Assembly (NCBI RefSeq): GCF_000413435.1
Contig: NZ_KE340328.1
Coordinates: forward strand, 79,232-143,231
Length of the DNA: 64,000 nucleotides
Direction: 5' to 3'
Source of the DNA: Campylobacter ureolyticus ACS-301-V-Sch3b
Lineage (GTDB): Bacteria; Campylobacterota; Campylobacteria; Campylobacterales; Campylobacteraceae
A model generated the notes under the pieces. That model was not told the DNA's origin. It searched no databases and was given only the letters and a program-made list of their open reading frames with translations. Below are positions 35,469 to 44,831 of this stretch, piece after piece; position 1 is the first letter of the stretch; each line of letters opens with the position of its first letter. The position numbers and the translations under genes were made by a program.

Positions 35469-35939
35469 TTTTTATCCTTTTAAATTTTTAGTAAGATTTA
35501 TCTTACCTTAAATTCATAAATATTAAAATAAGCGTAAATTATCTCTTTTTATGGCTTATATTTTACTTAAAATTTTTATTTAAACAGATAATAAAATATT
35601 TATTGTTAAAATTTTATTAATATATCATAAAATATATTATATTTATAAAAAATATATATTATTTATATCAAAATATAATTATGTAATCATTTTGAAACGA
35701 AGTATTTTAGCATTTTGCACTTCATTATCAAAAATAATTATTTAAGGCTAGATATAAATAATTTATTTGCATAAATTGTTTATTTTAAAGTTAAATTCAG
35801 TAAAAATTAAATAGAATACTAACACATTGTTTGAGATATTAAACAAAAGTTAATAAATTTTATATTTTTGCTTAAATATCTTTAAAATCATTGTAAATTA
35901 TAAAAATGAGTAAATGAAAGTTTATCAAGGAGGATACTC
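35469..35939. promoter_or_regulatory. Long AT-rich divergent regulatory region upstream of mccA
   Basis: The 471-base gap between the lipoprotein and mccA contains no ORF I support. Two symmetric elements stand out: an imperfect 20-bp palindrome (halves TTGTTTGAGA and TATTAAACAA, 8 of 10 positions matching) at 35827-35846, and an inverted repeat TTGAAACGAAG (35692-35702) with CTTCATTATCAA (35720-35731). A very strong AAGGAGG ribosome site is at 35927-35933, seven bases before the mccA ATG. The strong Shine-Dalgarno and long control region indicate a highly expressed, regulated respiratory gene. Confidence 0.55.
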
Positions 35940-38030
35940 ATGAAAACAAAATGGTTTAAAAAGGCATCACTTGCCTGTTTTATGGTTTTGTTTGCAGGAA
36001 CGGCCTGTTTGCAAGCTGAAGAAAATGCTTCAATGCAGAATGTACCTGTTAAAACAGAGAAAAAAGTTAGTGAGCCAACACTTGCTGATAAATATCAAGA
36101 AGAGATGAAGCAAAATTTAAAGCTTTATCATGATGAAGACCCACTACTTCCAGGTAAGCCAAGAACATTGGAAGACTATGTAAGAGGAGCAGATACTTTT
36201 TTTGATATTTTAATCGATCAACACCCAATGTTTAAGTACGAAAAAGCAGGTAGACTTAGAGGTAAATACACAATGAGCGATAGGCAAGAGGAATTTGTTG
36301 AAATAAACAAAGGTCCTAAATTTGCTGAAAGAGCAGGGTTAGCTCATGCTGCTGTAACATATAGACTTGGAATGGAATCAATTTTGGATTATCCAAATAA
36401 ATTTGTAGGACCAAAAAAATGCGGTGAGTGTCATCCAGCTCAATATGATCAATGGCAAAGATCAAGACATGCAAAAGTTGTAAGATTTCCTGATGAAATG
36501 TCAGAAGTTGGTGGAGCAGAAGGTCTTAAAAAACCTATGTATAATTCACCTTCTACAATATTGCCTTTAGGAATTTATCCTGATGATGTTTATGCGGTTA
36601 TTGGAACCCCTAGAACAAAATATGGATTTATTGATAGATGGTTAGTTAGAGGAACATACCATGTTCAAGAGGGTAATTTAAGTGATTTAAGTGGATATTT
36701 AACAGCTGGTGGTAACCAATTCTCAAGACTTTGGTCTGAGCACATTACTCCAGATATGGCCAAAAAAATAGCTGAATTTAGTCCAGGTTTCCCAACTAAA
36801 ATGGAGGATTTTGCACATTCAAGATCAACTGTTTGGGGTACAAACTCATATGGTTCAAAATATGCTGAAACTATGATGTTTCAACCAGCTAGTTCATACT
36901 GTGAAGTTTGTCATAGCTTTAAATTTGATTTTAAATCAAAAGAAGATTTTTATAATGCAATAGGTGATGCAAAAAAACTTAGAGAACATACTATTTCGCA
37001 AGGTATTAGCTGTGAGGAGTGCCATGGAGCAGGAGCTCACCTTTATGGTGCAAGAGGTGCCGGTATGCCATCAAATTGTGAAAGATGTCACCAAAGATTT
37101 GCTTATCAAGACGATGAAAAAAATCCAAATCCAAGAAAACCATTTAACGTTTATTTCAAATCAAGCTGTCCAGCTTGTGGAACAGAGGGTTCTCAAATGT
37201 ATAGCTCACTCCACTATGATAAAGGTATGAGATGTACAACTTGTCATGATCCACATGAAGTTACAGCAAATGATTGGACAACAGAATATACAAGAGTTGG
37301 ACTTAAAAAAACTTGTCAAGATTGTCACGAAACTCAAGCAGAGTTTTTCAAAGCAATGGGTGGAATTCATGCAAAAGATAATTGTACTGGATGTCACATG
37401 CCAAATATGATGAGTTGTGAGAACTTTGCTGCTATTCAAAACCCTGATAAAGCAGGATTTGATAACGTTAGAGCAAGCCATATCTGGAAAATAGATATTC
37501 ACCCAACAAGAAAATCAATCAACCCACCTGAAGGCAAACCAAGAGACCCACTAAAAGTAAAAGGCTGGAGAATGGAAAGAGATCAAAACGGTAGATTCTT
37601 TGTTGACTTGATGTGGAGTTGTGGTAGAACAAGCTTTAGTGATCCTGATTTAGTTGAACCAGGTGCAAGTGGATGTCATAGCCCTGTTCAATCAACATTG
37701 CCAAATGACTTGAAATTTACAAATCAAGAGATGATTTATGAAAAAGTTATGGCATGGCAAACTCCTGTAAAAGAGGGATACGAAAAAATTAAACAAGGCT
37801 TAAGAGAGTTAGATAAAGCTTTAGCTAATTCTCAAGGTTTAGATATTGAGAAAAGATCAAGAGCAATATTCTTAACAAATGAGGCTAATAAAATTAAGAA
37901 AAAACTTGAAGATGATGGTGCTTGGGGTGTTCACGGACCACAATATTCAAAGAAAATTGTTGATGAGGCGTTAGTATATATAGAGCAGGCTCAAGATATA
38001 CTAAAATCAACTAAAACTACTAGAAAATAG
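35940..38030 (+). CDS. mccA: Octaheme MccA-type sulfite reductase
   Basis: MccA, known from Wolinella succinogenes, reduces sulfite to sulfide in the periplasm with eight c-type hemes and a copper site. This 696-residue exported protein has a signal peptide (residues 1-26), seven CXXCH motifs at 161, 321, 358, 380, 432, 459 and 482, and an eighth, unconventional site: Cys561 followed seventeen residues later by Cys-His (579-580). That long heme motif defines the family. Cys410, Cys413 (CPAC) and Cys493 are outside heme motifs and are candidates for copper. The C-terminal 100 residues are helical, as expected for the trimer-forming part. Full length and intact; the identification is by motif pattern, not by alignment. 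Confidence 0.88.
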   Translation: MKTKWFKKASLACFMVLFAGTACLQAEENASMQNVPVKTEKKVSEPTLADKYQEEMKQNLKLYHDEDPLLPGKPRTLEDYVRGADTFFDILIDQHPMFKYEKAGRLRGKYTMSDRQEEFVEINKGPKFAERAGLAHAAVTYRLGMESILDYPNKFVGPKKCGECHPAQYDQWQRSRHAKVVRFPDEMSEVGGAEGLKKPMYNSPSTILPLGIYPDDVYAVIGTPRTKYGFIDRWLVRGTYHVQEGNLSDLSGYLTAGGNQFSRLWSEHITPDMAKKIAEFSPGFPTKMEDFAHSRSTVWGTNSYGSKYAETMMFQPASSYCEVCHSFKFDFKSKEDFYNAIGDAKKLREHTISQGISCEECHGAGAHLYGARGAGMPSNCERCHQRFAYQDDEKNPNPRKPFNVYFKSSCPACGTEGSQMYSSLHYDKGMRCTTCHDPHEVTANDWTTEYTRVGLKKTCQDCHETQAEFFKAMGGIHAKDNCTGCHMPNMMSCENFAAIQNPDKAGFDNVRASHIWKIDIHPTRKSINPPEGKPRDPLKVKGWRMERDQNGRFFVDLMWSCGRTSFSDPDLVEPGASGCHSPVQSTLPNDLKFTNQEMIYEKVMAWQTPVKEGYEKIKQGLRELDKALANSQGLDIEKRSRAIFLTNEANKIKKKLEDDGAWGVHGPQYSKKIVDEALVYIEQAQDILKSTKTTRK

Positions 38031-38042
38031 AGTAGCCTTCTA

Positions 38043-38072
38043 AAAAGTTTGGCTTTAATTAGCCAAACTTTT
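38043..38072 (+). terminator. Intercistronic hairpin between mccA and the downstream fusion gene
   Basis: A perfect 12-bp stem (AAAAGTTTGGCT at 38043-38054, AGCCAAACTTTT at 38061-38072) with a six-base loop lies in the 63-base gap. Its T run is short, so it may be a partial terminator or an mRNA-stabilising element that favours mccA over the downstream gene. Confidence 0.65.
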
Positions 38073-38093
38073 AGGTATATTTAAGGATAAGAG

Positions 38094-40184
38094 ATGAATA
38101 AATTAATTAAAAATATATTTATTGCTACTTTTGTGGTTTTAGCTTCTATGACTATGATCCCAAAAGCTCATGCCTCTGGTGATGGAAGTATGGCTTTCGT
38201 AGATGGTGTAGTGCCTATTAGCATTTCAGAAGCAAAAGAGCTTATGAAAGATGGTGCATATATCTTTGATGCAAATGAGCTTGAAGTTAGACAAGAGTAT
38301 GGGCACATTGAAGGTGCTGTTCATATAAATGTAGATAATTGGGAGAGATTATTACCAAAAGACAAAGATGCTATCATTATAGTTCATTGTTTAAACAGAA
38401 TTTGCTTTATAGGCAGTGAAGTTGCTTTGGAGATGCAAAAACTTGGATATAAAAATGTATATGTAATGATAGAAGGAATCGAGCAGTGGATATTAAGTGG
38501 TAATCCAGTTGTAAAAGATGCAGTAGATCCAGCTGAACTTAAAAATAAATATTTAGGAAACAATAACTGGGAAAAGTCATCTAAAGTAACTGACTACACC
38601 GATACAATCCATAGACAAATTTTATTTGGTGAAATTCCTTCATGTAGAGATTGTCACGGTATAAATGTAGGAAGCGATGCAAAAAGTATCAATGTTGATT
38701 TTGCAAGTCTAAGAAAAAATGTAAATAAAAACTGTATGTCTTGTCACGATGATATTGGTGAAGAATTTAAATCAAGTATTCATAGCAGTATTGCAAATAC
38801 TAAAAAAGGACTTCCATTATGTTCTGATTGTCATAACATACATATGGGACCAGCAGTTTCAAGCATAAATATGAAAAAATTTGCTGATAAAAAATGTGGA
38901 GATTGCCACCAAAAAGAACAAGCCATGTATCATACAACTTTCCACGGTAAGGCTATGCTTTTAGAAAATCCAGGAAAGGCTATAACTGTTGCAGCTTGTT
39001 ATGATTGTCACGGAACACACAATATTTACTCTGTAGATGATGCTAGATCAACACTTTACAAAGGTGAAAAAAGAACAGAAACTTGTGCTTCTTGTCACCC
39101 TGGCGGAAATCAAAATTTCTCAGAGTTTATGGCTCATGCTGATCATACAGATGGCAAGAACTATCCAGTATTAAATTTTGCTTATAAATTTATGACAGCA
39201 CTTATTATAGTGGTATTTGGATTCTTTGGTATTCATACTTTATTGTGGTTTATAAGACTTACAATGACAAGAATGAAATATTCAAAAGAATGGAAAGAAG
39301 CTAAACATAGGGCACATTCTGATAAAGTAAAGATTAAAAGATTTACAGGATTCCATAAAGTTCAGCACTTCTTCTTAGCAGCAAGCTTTTTGGGATTAGG
39401 CTTTTCAGGTATGCCACAAAAATATCATACAGCTGATTGGGCTCAAAGTATGATTGATTTAATGGGTGGACCAATTGGTGCAACTAAGATTCACCACATT
39501 TCAGCGTTTATAATGCTAGCTGTTGTGTTTAGTCACTTCGTAGAGATAATCGTAGTTGCTTATAGAAATAGACAAGCTGTAATTAATCCAAATACTGGTA
39601 AATTTAGTTGGAAAATTTTCTGGAGAAAATTCTTTGGACCTGATTCATTAGTTCCAAATTTCCAAGACTTTAGAGATTTGAAAAACAATTTCTTATGGTT
39701 TATCGGTAAAAAAGATAAAATGCCTCAATTTGACAGATGGACATATTGGGAAAAATTTGACTATATTGCAGTTTTCTGGGGTATGTTAATCATCGGTTTA
39801 TCAGGGCTTATGCTTTGGTTCCCAGTTACATTTACAAAAGTTTTACCAGGACAAATGCTAAATCTTGCTACATTCTTACATTCAGATGAGGCGTTGCTAG
39901 CATTAGGATTTATATTTGCAGTACATTTCTTCCATACACACTTTAGGGCAAATAAATTCCCTATGGATACAGTTATTTTCTCAGGAAATTTAACTGAAGA
40001 AGAGATGAAACAAGAAAGAACTCCTTGGTATAATAGACTAAAAGAAAGTGGTAAATTTGATGAATTAATCGTTAAAGATGACAACTTTGATAAGTGGAAA
40101 TGGCTTGCTTACATAGTAGGTTATGCGATGCTTATAACAGGTATTATTTTCTTATTGATGATAATTTATTACTACATTTTCTAA
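38094..40184 (+). CDS. Rhodanese-hexaheme-cytochrome b fusion protein, probable quinol dehydrogenase for MccA
   Basis: Three modules are fused in 696 residues. After a signal peptide (1-28) comes a rhodanese-like domain (about 40-140) with candidate sulfur-accepting Cys99 in VHCLNR and the later VYVMIEGIEQWILSG strand-helix typical of rhodanese ends. Six CXXCH motifs follow at 184, 214, 243, 268, 302 and 331. From about 360 a membrane domain with five to six spans has paired histidines (HKVQHF, KIHHISA, FSHF, HFFHTHF) like the formate dehydrogenase gamma/cytochrome b561 group. It follows mccA, and I infer that it passes electrons from menaquinol to MccA. I know of no described protein with this order, and no NrfC/NrfD-type genes are nearby. 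Confidence 0.8.
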   Translation: MNKLIKNIFIATFVVLASMTMIPKAHASGDGSMAFVDGVVPISISEAKELMKDGAYIFDANELEVRQEYGHIEGAVHINVDNWERLLPKDKDAIIIVHCLNRICFIGSEVALEMQKLGYKNVYVMIEGIEQWILSGNPVVKDAVDPAELKNKYLGNNNWEKSSKVTDYTDTIHRQILFGEIPSCRDCHGINVGSDAKSINVDFASLRKNVNKNCMSCHDDIGEEFKSSIHSSIANTKKGLPLCSDCHNIHMGPAVSSINMKKFADKKCGDCHQKEQAMYHTTFHGKAMLLENPGKAITVAACYDCHGTHNIYSVDDARSTLYKGEKRTETCASCHPGGNQNFSEFMAHADHTDGKNYPVLNFAYKFMTALIIVVFGFFGIHTLLWFIRLTMTRMKYSKEWKEAKHRAHSDKVKIKRFTGFHKVQHFFLAASFLGLGFSGMPQKYHTADWAQSMIDLMGGPIGATKIHHISAFIMLAVVFSHFVEIIVVAYRNRQAVINPNTGKFSWKIFWRKFFGPDSLVPNFQDFRDLKNNFLWFIGKKDKMPQFDRWTYWEKFDYIAVFWGMLIIGLSGLMLWFPVTFTKVLPGQMLNLATFLHSDEALLALGFIFAVHFFHTHFRANKFPMDTVIFSGNLTEEEMKQERTPWYNRLKESGKFDELIVKDDNFDKWKWLAYIVGYAMLITGIIFLLMIIYYYIF

Positions 40185-40189
40185 TTTTT

Positions 40190-40217
40190 AAGCCACCTTT
40201 TTAAGGTGGCTTTTTTT
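40190..40217 (+). terminator. Strong terminator of the mcc-type operon
   Basis: A perfect 8-bp stem (AAGCCACC at 40190-40197, GGTGGCTT at 40205-40212) followed by a run of T closes the two-gene unit. Confidence 0.85.
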
Positions 40218-40347
40218 AAAAAATCTTAAATCACACAAAGTCTCATTTTTTAAAATCTTACTACTAAAAAAATAAATTTTTACTTCATTTATTAGAATTT
40301 ATAAGGTACAATTTGTATTTTATATTTTAATATAATTAAGGATAAAT

Positions 40348-41655
40348 ATGAGTAAAACTCAGCTATATTATGCTAAGCAAGGCGTTATCACAGAAGCTAT
40401 GAAATTTGTAGCCAAAAAAGAAAATCTTAGTGAAGAGATTATTAGAAACGAAATTGAAAAAGGACATCTTATAATACCTGCAAATATTAATCATACAAAT
40501 TTACAACCTATGGGTATAGGAAGTGCTTTAAAGTGCAAGGTTAATGCTAATATAGGCTCATCAGGTTTAAATAGTAGCATAGATGAAGAAATAGAAAAAT
40601 TAAATATATCTATTAAATATGGTGCAGATACTGTTATGGATCTTTCAACTGGTGGAGATTTAAACGCAATAAGAAAAGCCATTATCAATGCCTCGAGTGT
40701 TCCTATTGGCACTGTTCCAATATATCAAATGGTTCATGATATAAAAGATATAAAAATGCTTGATAAAAATACAATACTCCAGACATTAAAAACACAAGCA
40801 GAGCAGGGCGTTAGTTATTTTACAATTCATTGTGGGTTTAAGTTAGAATTTATGCCATTAGTTGCAAAGAGAAAAATGGGTATAGTAAGTAGAGGTGGTA
40901 GTTTAACAGCTTCTTGGATGATGCATCACCATAAGCAAAATCCTTTTTATGAATTATTTGATGAGATATGCGAAATTTGTGCTAAATATGATGTATCTTT
41001 ATCACTAGGAGATGGTTTAAGACCAGGATGTCTTTATGACGCAACTGATGAAGCTCAAATAAGCGAGCTTAAGGCTTTAGGCGAGTTAGCAAAAAGAGCT
41101 TATGATAATGATGTTCAAGTCATGATAGAAGGACCAGGACATATTCCTTTAAACGAAATAGAAAAAAATGTAAAATTACAGCAGAAGTTTTGCAATAATG
41201 CGCCTTTTTACGTACTTGGACCTTTGGTTACTGACATAGGTGCTGGATATGATCACATAACAAGCGCCATTGGAGGAGCTTTAGCAGCTTATCATGGTGT
41301 AAGTATGCTTTGTTACGTAACACCTAAAGAGCATCTTGGACTCCCAAATGCTAATGATGTAAGAGAGGGGCTTATAGCTCATAAAATAGCAGCTCATGCA
41401 GCTGATATAGCAAGATCTAGAATTGGAGCTATTGATAGAGACCATGCCATGAGTGATGCAAGATATAATTTTGATTGGAATAAGCAGTTTGAATTAGCAC
41501 TAGATCCTAAAAGAGCAAGGGAGTATCATGATGAGAGCTTGCCAGAAGAAAGTTTTAAAAATGCTCATTTTTGCTCAATGTGTGGACCAAAATTTTGTGC
41601 TTATAAAATAAGCAAAGAAGTAGCAGCTAAAAGTTGTGAATATTTTAAAGAGTAA
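40348..41655 (+). CDS. thiC: Phosphomethylpyrimidine synthase ThiC
   Basis: ThiC is a radical SAM enzyme that rearranges aminoimidazole ribotide to the pyrimidine of thiamine. The 435-residue protein is the short bacterial form. The C-terminal cluster motif CSMCGPKFC places cysteines at 409, 412 and 417 (CX2CX4C), and the core shows [20 protein letters not shown] and MIEGPGHIP. The 163-base upstream region has a TACAAT-like -10 at 40307-40312 but no recognisable TPP riboswitch. It is a single gene between two terminators, unlinked to the thiazole genes at 12-15.6 kb. Confidence 0.97.
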   Translation: MSKTQLYYAKQGVITEAMKFVAKKENLSEEIIRNEIEKGHLIIPANINHTNLQPMGIGSALKCKVNANIGSSGLNSSIDEEIEKLNISIKYGADTVMDLSTGGDLNAIRKAIINASSVPIGTVPIYQMVHDIKDIKMLDKNTILQTLKTQAEQGVSYFTIHCGFKLEFMPLVAKRKMGIVSRGGSLTASWMMHHHKQNPFYELFDEICEICAKYDVSLSLGDGLRPGCLYDATDEAQISELKALGELAKRAYDNDVQVMIEGPGHIPLNEIEKNVKLQQKFCNNAPFYVLGPLVTDIGAGYDHITSAIGGALAAYHGVSMLCYVTPKEHLGLPNANDVREGLIAHKIAAHAADIARSRIGAIDRDHAMSDARYNFDWNKQFELALDPKRAREYHDESLPEESFKNAHFCSMCGPKFCAYKISKEVAAKSCEYFKE

Positions 41656-41711
41656 TTTAGTCTAATTTTAGTGATATAAAATTTTAAAGATTAATTTTTA
41701 TATTTTTTAAG

Positions 41712-41731
41712 GCTGATAAAATTTTATCAGC
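41712..41731. terminator. Bidirectional terminator between thiC and clpA
   Basis: A 20-bp perfect palindrome (GCTGATAAAA at 41712-41721 with TTTTATCAGC at 41722-41731) preceded by AAG and followed by a T run lies between the convergent genes. Confidence 0.75.
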
Positions 41732-41741
41732 TTTTTAATAT

Positions 41742-43880
41742 TTAGTCTAAAAATTCAAACTCAAGTTCATTATTTACTGCATCAACTTTAACAATTCCGC
41801 CATTTTTAAGTTTGCCAAATAAAACTTCTTTGCTTATTTCATCACTTATTTTAGAAGTTATTACTCTTTTTAAGTTTCTTGCACCAAATTCTGGACTATA
41901 TGAGATATTTATTAAAAACTCTTTTGCCTCTTTTGATAAATCTATCTTAACATTTTTAAGTTTTTCTTCTAGTTCTTTAACTACTTTATCTACGATTTTT
42001 AGTAAAATTTCATTATTTAAGACATTAAAATTTATAACTTCATCTATTCTATTTCTAAACTCAGGCGAAAAGAAATCTTTTATCGCGGCATTTATTTTAT
42101 AGCTTTCATCTTTGGTAAAGCCCATTTGAGGGGCTTCTTTTGTTCCTAAATTCGAAGTCATTATAATAATTGTATTTTTAAAGTCAGTTTTTTCGCCACT
42201 ATTATCACTTAAAACTGCATTATCAAAAATTTGTAAAAATATATTCAATAAACTTTGATTTGCTTTTTCTACTTCATCAATTAAAATTACACTATAAGGA
42301 TGTTTTTTAATGCTATTTGTAAGAAGTCCACCCTCTTCAAAACCAACATATCCAGGAGGGGAGCCAATAAGTTTTGAAACACTGTGAGATTCCATATATT
42401 CGCTCATATCAAATCTTTGAAAATTTACACCTAAATTTAGAGCAAGCTCTTTTGCTAGTTCACTTTTTCCAACACCACTACTTCCTGTAAATAAAAATAC
42501 TCCTATTGGACTGTTTTCATTTTTAAGCCCAGCGTAAGATCTAAAAAGAGCATTGCAAAGTGAATTTATAGCTTCATCTTGTCCAAAAATTCTAGTTTTT
42601 AGTTTTTCTTTTAAATTTTTCAAAACTTCTGTATTATCTTCGCTTTTTACGATATTACTTATATTTGCGTTTTTAGAAAGCGTTTCTATAATATCATCTT
42701 TTGTAACTTCATAATCTTTTTTTTCAAGTAGTGAAAATTTAGCTCCAACTTCATCTATTAAATCAATTGCACTATCAGGTAAAAATTTATCATTTTGGTA
42801 TTTTTTTACTAAATTTATAGCTGTTTTTATAATCTCATCACTAAATTTAACATTGTGATGAGCCTCATATTTACTTTTTAAGCCTTGCAAAATTTTAAAA
42901 GTATCATCAACTGATGGTTCATCGATATCGATTTTTGCAAAGCGTCTAAGAAGGGCTTTATCTTTACTAAAATTTCTAAATTCGCTATAAGTTGTAGCTC
43001 CAATGCATGAAATTTCACCCTTTGAAAGAAGTGGTTTTAAGATATTTGCCATATCAAGACTGCTATTTCCTGCATCACCAGTTCCAATAATAGTGTGAAT
43101 TTCATCTATGAATAAAATAGCATATTTATCTTTTTTTAGCTCATCCATAATATTTTTTAGACGCTCTTCAAAATCCCCTCTATATTTTGTTCCAGCTACC
43201 AAGTCAGCACTATTTAAGGCATAAATTGTTTTGTTTTTAAGCTTATTTGGAACTTCACCATTTGCTATTTTTAAAGCAATCCCTTCTACAATAGCAGTTT
43301 TTCCAACTCCAGCTTCGCCGACTAATATTGGATTATTTTTTTTTCTTCTACAAAGAGTTTGCATAGTTTGGGTTATCTCTTTTTGGCGTCCTATTAAAGG
43401 ATCGATTTTTCCATTTTTGGCAAGCTCGTTTAAATTAGATGTATATAACGCAAGTAAATTTTCTTTTTTATCATCCTTGGGTTCATTTTCTAAATTTTCA
43501 TTAAAATTAAAAATATTATGATAGTTTAAAACCTTAGCACAATCACCTTCTTTATCTTCTAGAAGTGTTTTGAAAAACTGCATAGCATCAAAATTAATAT
43601 TTGAGTTGTTTGCTTTATTTAGTATAATTTCAAGTGAGTAGCTAAGAGTTGGTGCTAGGTTTGAGCTAACTTTTGGGTTTGCTTTTGTTATAACTTCTAT
43701 ATGTTTTATTAAATCATTTAAATTTGTATTTTTGCACTCATTTTTGATGAAATTTCTAAGTCCTTCATCATATTTTAAAATTATATATAAAAGGTGCATT
43801 GTTGTTATGTATTCGTGTGAATTACTTTTTGCATAATCACTTGCTTTTTGCAAATAGTATGTAAAAGTATAATCTATCAT
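41742..43880 (-). CDS. clpA: ATP-dependent Clp protease ATP-binding subunit ClpA
   Basis: ClpA unfolds substrates for ClpP. The 712-residue protein has a double Clp N-domain (about 1-140), AAA module 1 with GEAGVGKT and DEIHTIIG, and AAA module 2 with GSSGVGKS, DEVEKAN and the sensor GARNLKR near the end. No long coiled-coil insertion is present, which separates it from ClpB. It follows clpS by 19 bases, so adaptor and unfoldase are made together. Confidence 0.96.
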   Translation of the reverse strand: MIDYTFTYYLQKASDYAKSNSHEYITTMHLLYIILKYDEGLRNFIKNECKNTNLNDLIKHIEVITKANPKVSSNLAPTLSYSLEIILNKANNSNINFDAMQFFKTLLEDKEGDCAKVLNYHNIFNFNENLENEPKDDKKENLLALYTSNLNELAKNGKIDPLIGRQKEITQTMQTLCRRKKNNPILVGEAGVGKTAIVEGIALKIANGEVPNKLKNKTIYALNSADLVAGTKYRGDFEERLKNIMDELKKDKYAILFIDEIHTIIGTGDAGNSSLDMANILKPLLSKGEISCIGATTYSEFRNFSKDKALLRRFAKIDIDEPSVDDTFKILQGLKSKYEAHHNVKFSDEIIKTAINLVKKYQNDKFLPDSAIDLIDEVGAKFSLLEKKDYEVTKDDIIETLSKNANISNIVKSEDNTEVLKNLKEKLKTRIFGQDEAINSLCNALFRSYAGLKNENSPIGVFLFTGSSGVGKSELAKELALNLGVNFQRFDMSEYMESHSVSKLIGSPPGYVGFEEGGLLTNSIKKHPYSVILIDEVEKANQSLLNIFLQIFDNAVLSDNSGEKTDFKNTIIIMTSNLGTKEAPQMGFTKDESYKINAAIKDFFSPEFRNRIDEVINFNVLNNEILLKIVDKVVKELEEKLKNVKIDLSKEAKEFLINISYSPEFGARNLKRVITSKISDEISKEVLFGKLKNGGIVKVDAVNNELEFEFLD

Positions 43881-43899
43881 TTTTCTCTCTTTTTATTTA

Positions 43900-44211
43900 T
43901 TATCTTTTTTCTTTTACTGTGCATTTTAGTGGGAAATTTGCCACTTTTGATGCCATTAAAACTTCATTTTGTTTTGTTAGGGCAATTTCTTTTGTGTATG
44001 TTCCACAAACTGCAAGTCCTTGGTTGTGAATTTTAAGCATCAAATTCACTGCCTCATCTGTGGTTTTATTAAAAATTTGCACGATGATATCAACTACAAA
44101 ATCCATTGTTGTTTTATCATCATTGTGTAAAATCACATCATATAAAGTTGGAAAAAATAGCTCTTTTTTATCTTTTGTTTCTACAACTTCATTAGTTTTT
44201 ACTTCTTGCAT
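43900..44211 (-). CDS. clpS: ClpS adaptor protein
   Basis: ClpS recognises N-degron substrates and delivers them to ClpA. The conserved core YDVILHNDDKTTMDFVVDII, MLKIHNQGLAVCGTY and the C-terminal EVLMASK-like segment are all present in about 103 residues. I place the start at the second ATG (44211; MQEVKTNEVV); a longer frame opens at 44232, and either overlaps the end of the upstream lipoprotein gene. Substrate-binding residues around DD (NDDKTT) are intact. Confidence 0.94.
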   Translation of the reverse strand: MQEVKTNEVVETKDKKELFFPTLYDVILHNDDKTTMDFVVDIIVQIFNKTTDEAVNLMLKIHNQGLAVCGTYTKEIALTKQNEVLMASKVANFPLKCTVKEKR

Positions 44212-44818
44212 TGTTAATTCTTTCAAAATCATCTTTTAAAACACTTGTGCTTATTGCACCATTGTAGTAGTATTCACCTGCTGGATTGTTGAAATTTGAT
44301 AGCTTTTCAAGCTCTCCATTTTGGTTATACATAACTTTAAATGGCACTGTTAGGCTTCTTTGATAGTTTAAATCAGATAAAATTTGATTAATTATTTCTT
44401 CATTTGGGTTTTTATCGGAATTTGCTATAAAATAATATGCATTATATTTTTTAGCAAAATTTTCCATTATATATTCATCACTTACTTCTTCAAAATGAAT
44501 TAGTCCAATCATCATAAAGTCATCTTTGTTATTTAGTTGAAAATCCATTAAATGTGGAGCTTCTGTTTGGCAAGGCTTACAAAATGTTCCAAATATATCT
44601 ATCATCAAAAGTTTATTTTCACCATCAAGCTTAAAACCTTTTTGAGTTCTTACAATGGTTACTTCTTTTCCTAAAATATTTTTTAAAGTTATTTTTTCAC
44701 CAACTTTAAAATGGCTTTTATCTTGGGATATTGAGATATTTTCTTGTTTTTGTTCTTTTTCATTTGAACAACCAAATATTAAAAATGCTGCCAGTAGTGT
44801 TAATAAATACTTTTTCAT
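44192..44818 (-). CDS. Thioredoxin-like (TlpA/ResA-type) lipoprotein
   Basis: The 208-residue product carries a lipobox (FLIFGC, Cys17) and a thioredoxin-fold domain with FGTFCKPCQ, giving redox cysteines 80 and 83; the usual tryptophan before the first is phenylalanine. Such exported thioredoxins commonly reduce apocytochrome cysteines or other exported disulfides, with DsbD as electron source. A gap of 13 bases follows smpB and the 3' end overlaps clpS, so it is part of the long minus-strand operon; C. jejuni has a comparable gene in this place. Confidence 0.85.
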   Translation of the reverse strand: MKKYLLTLLAAFLIFGCSNEKEQKQENISISQDKSHFKVGEKITLKNILGKEVTIVRTQKGFKLDGENKLLMIDIFGTFCKPCQTEAPHLMDFQLNNKDDFMMIGLIHFEEVSDEYIMENFAKKYNAYYFIANSDKNPNEEIINQILSDLNYQRSLTVPFKVMYNQNGELEKLSNFNNPAGEYYYNGAISTSVLKDDFERINNARSKN

Positions 44819-44831
44819 AATTTTTCCTTTT

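Noticed and set aside
35692..35731. Inverted repeat with TTGA arms before mccA as an FNR site
   Set aside because: The arms are eleven and twelve bases with a 17-base spacer, unlike the compact FNR site; kept only as a possible hairpin.
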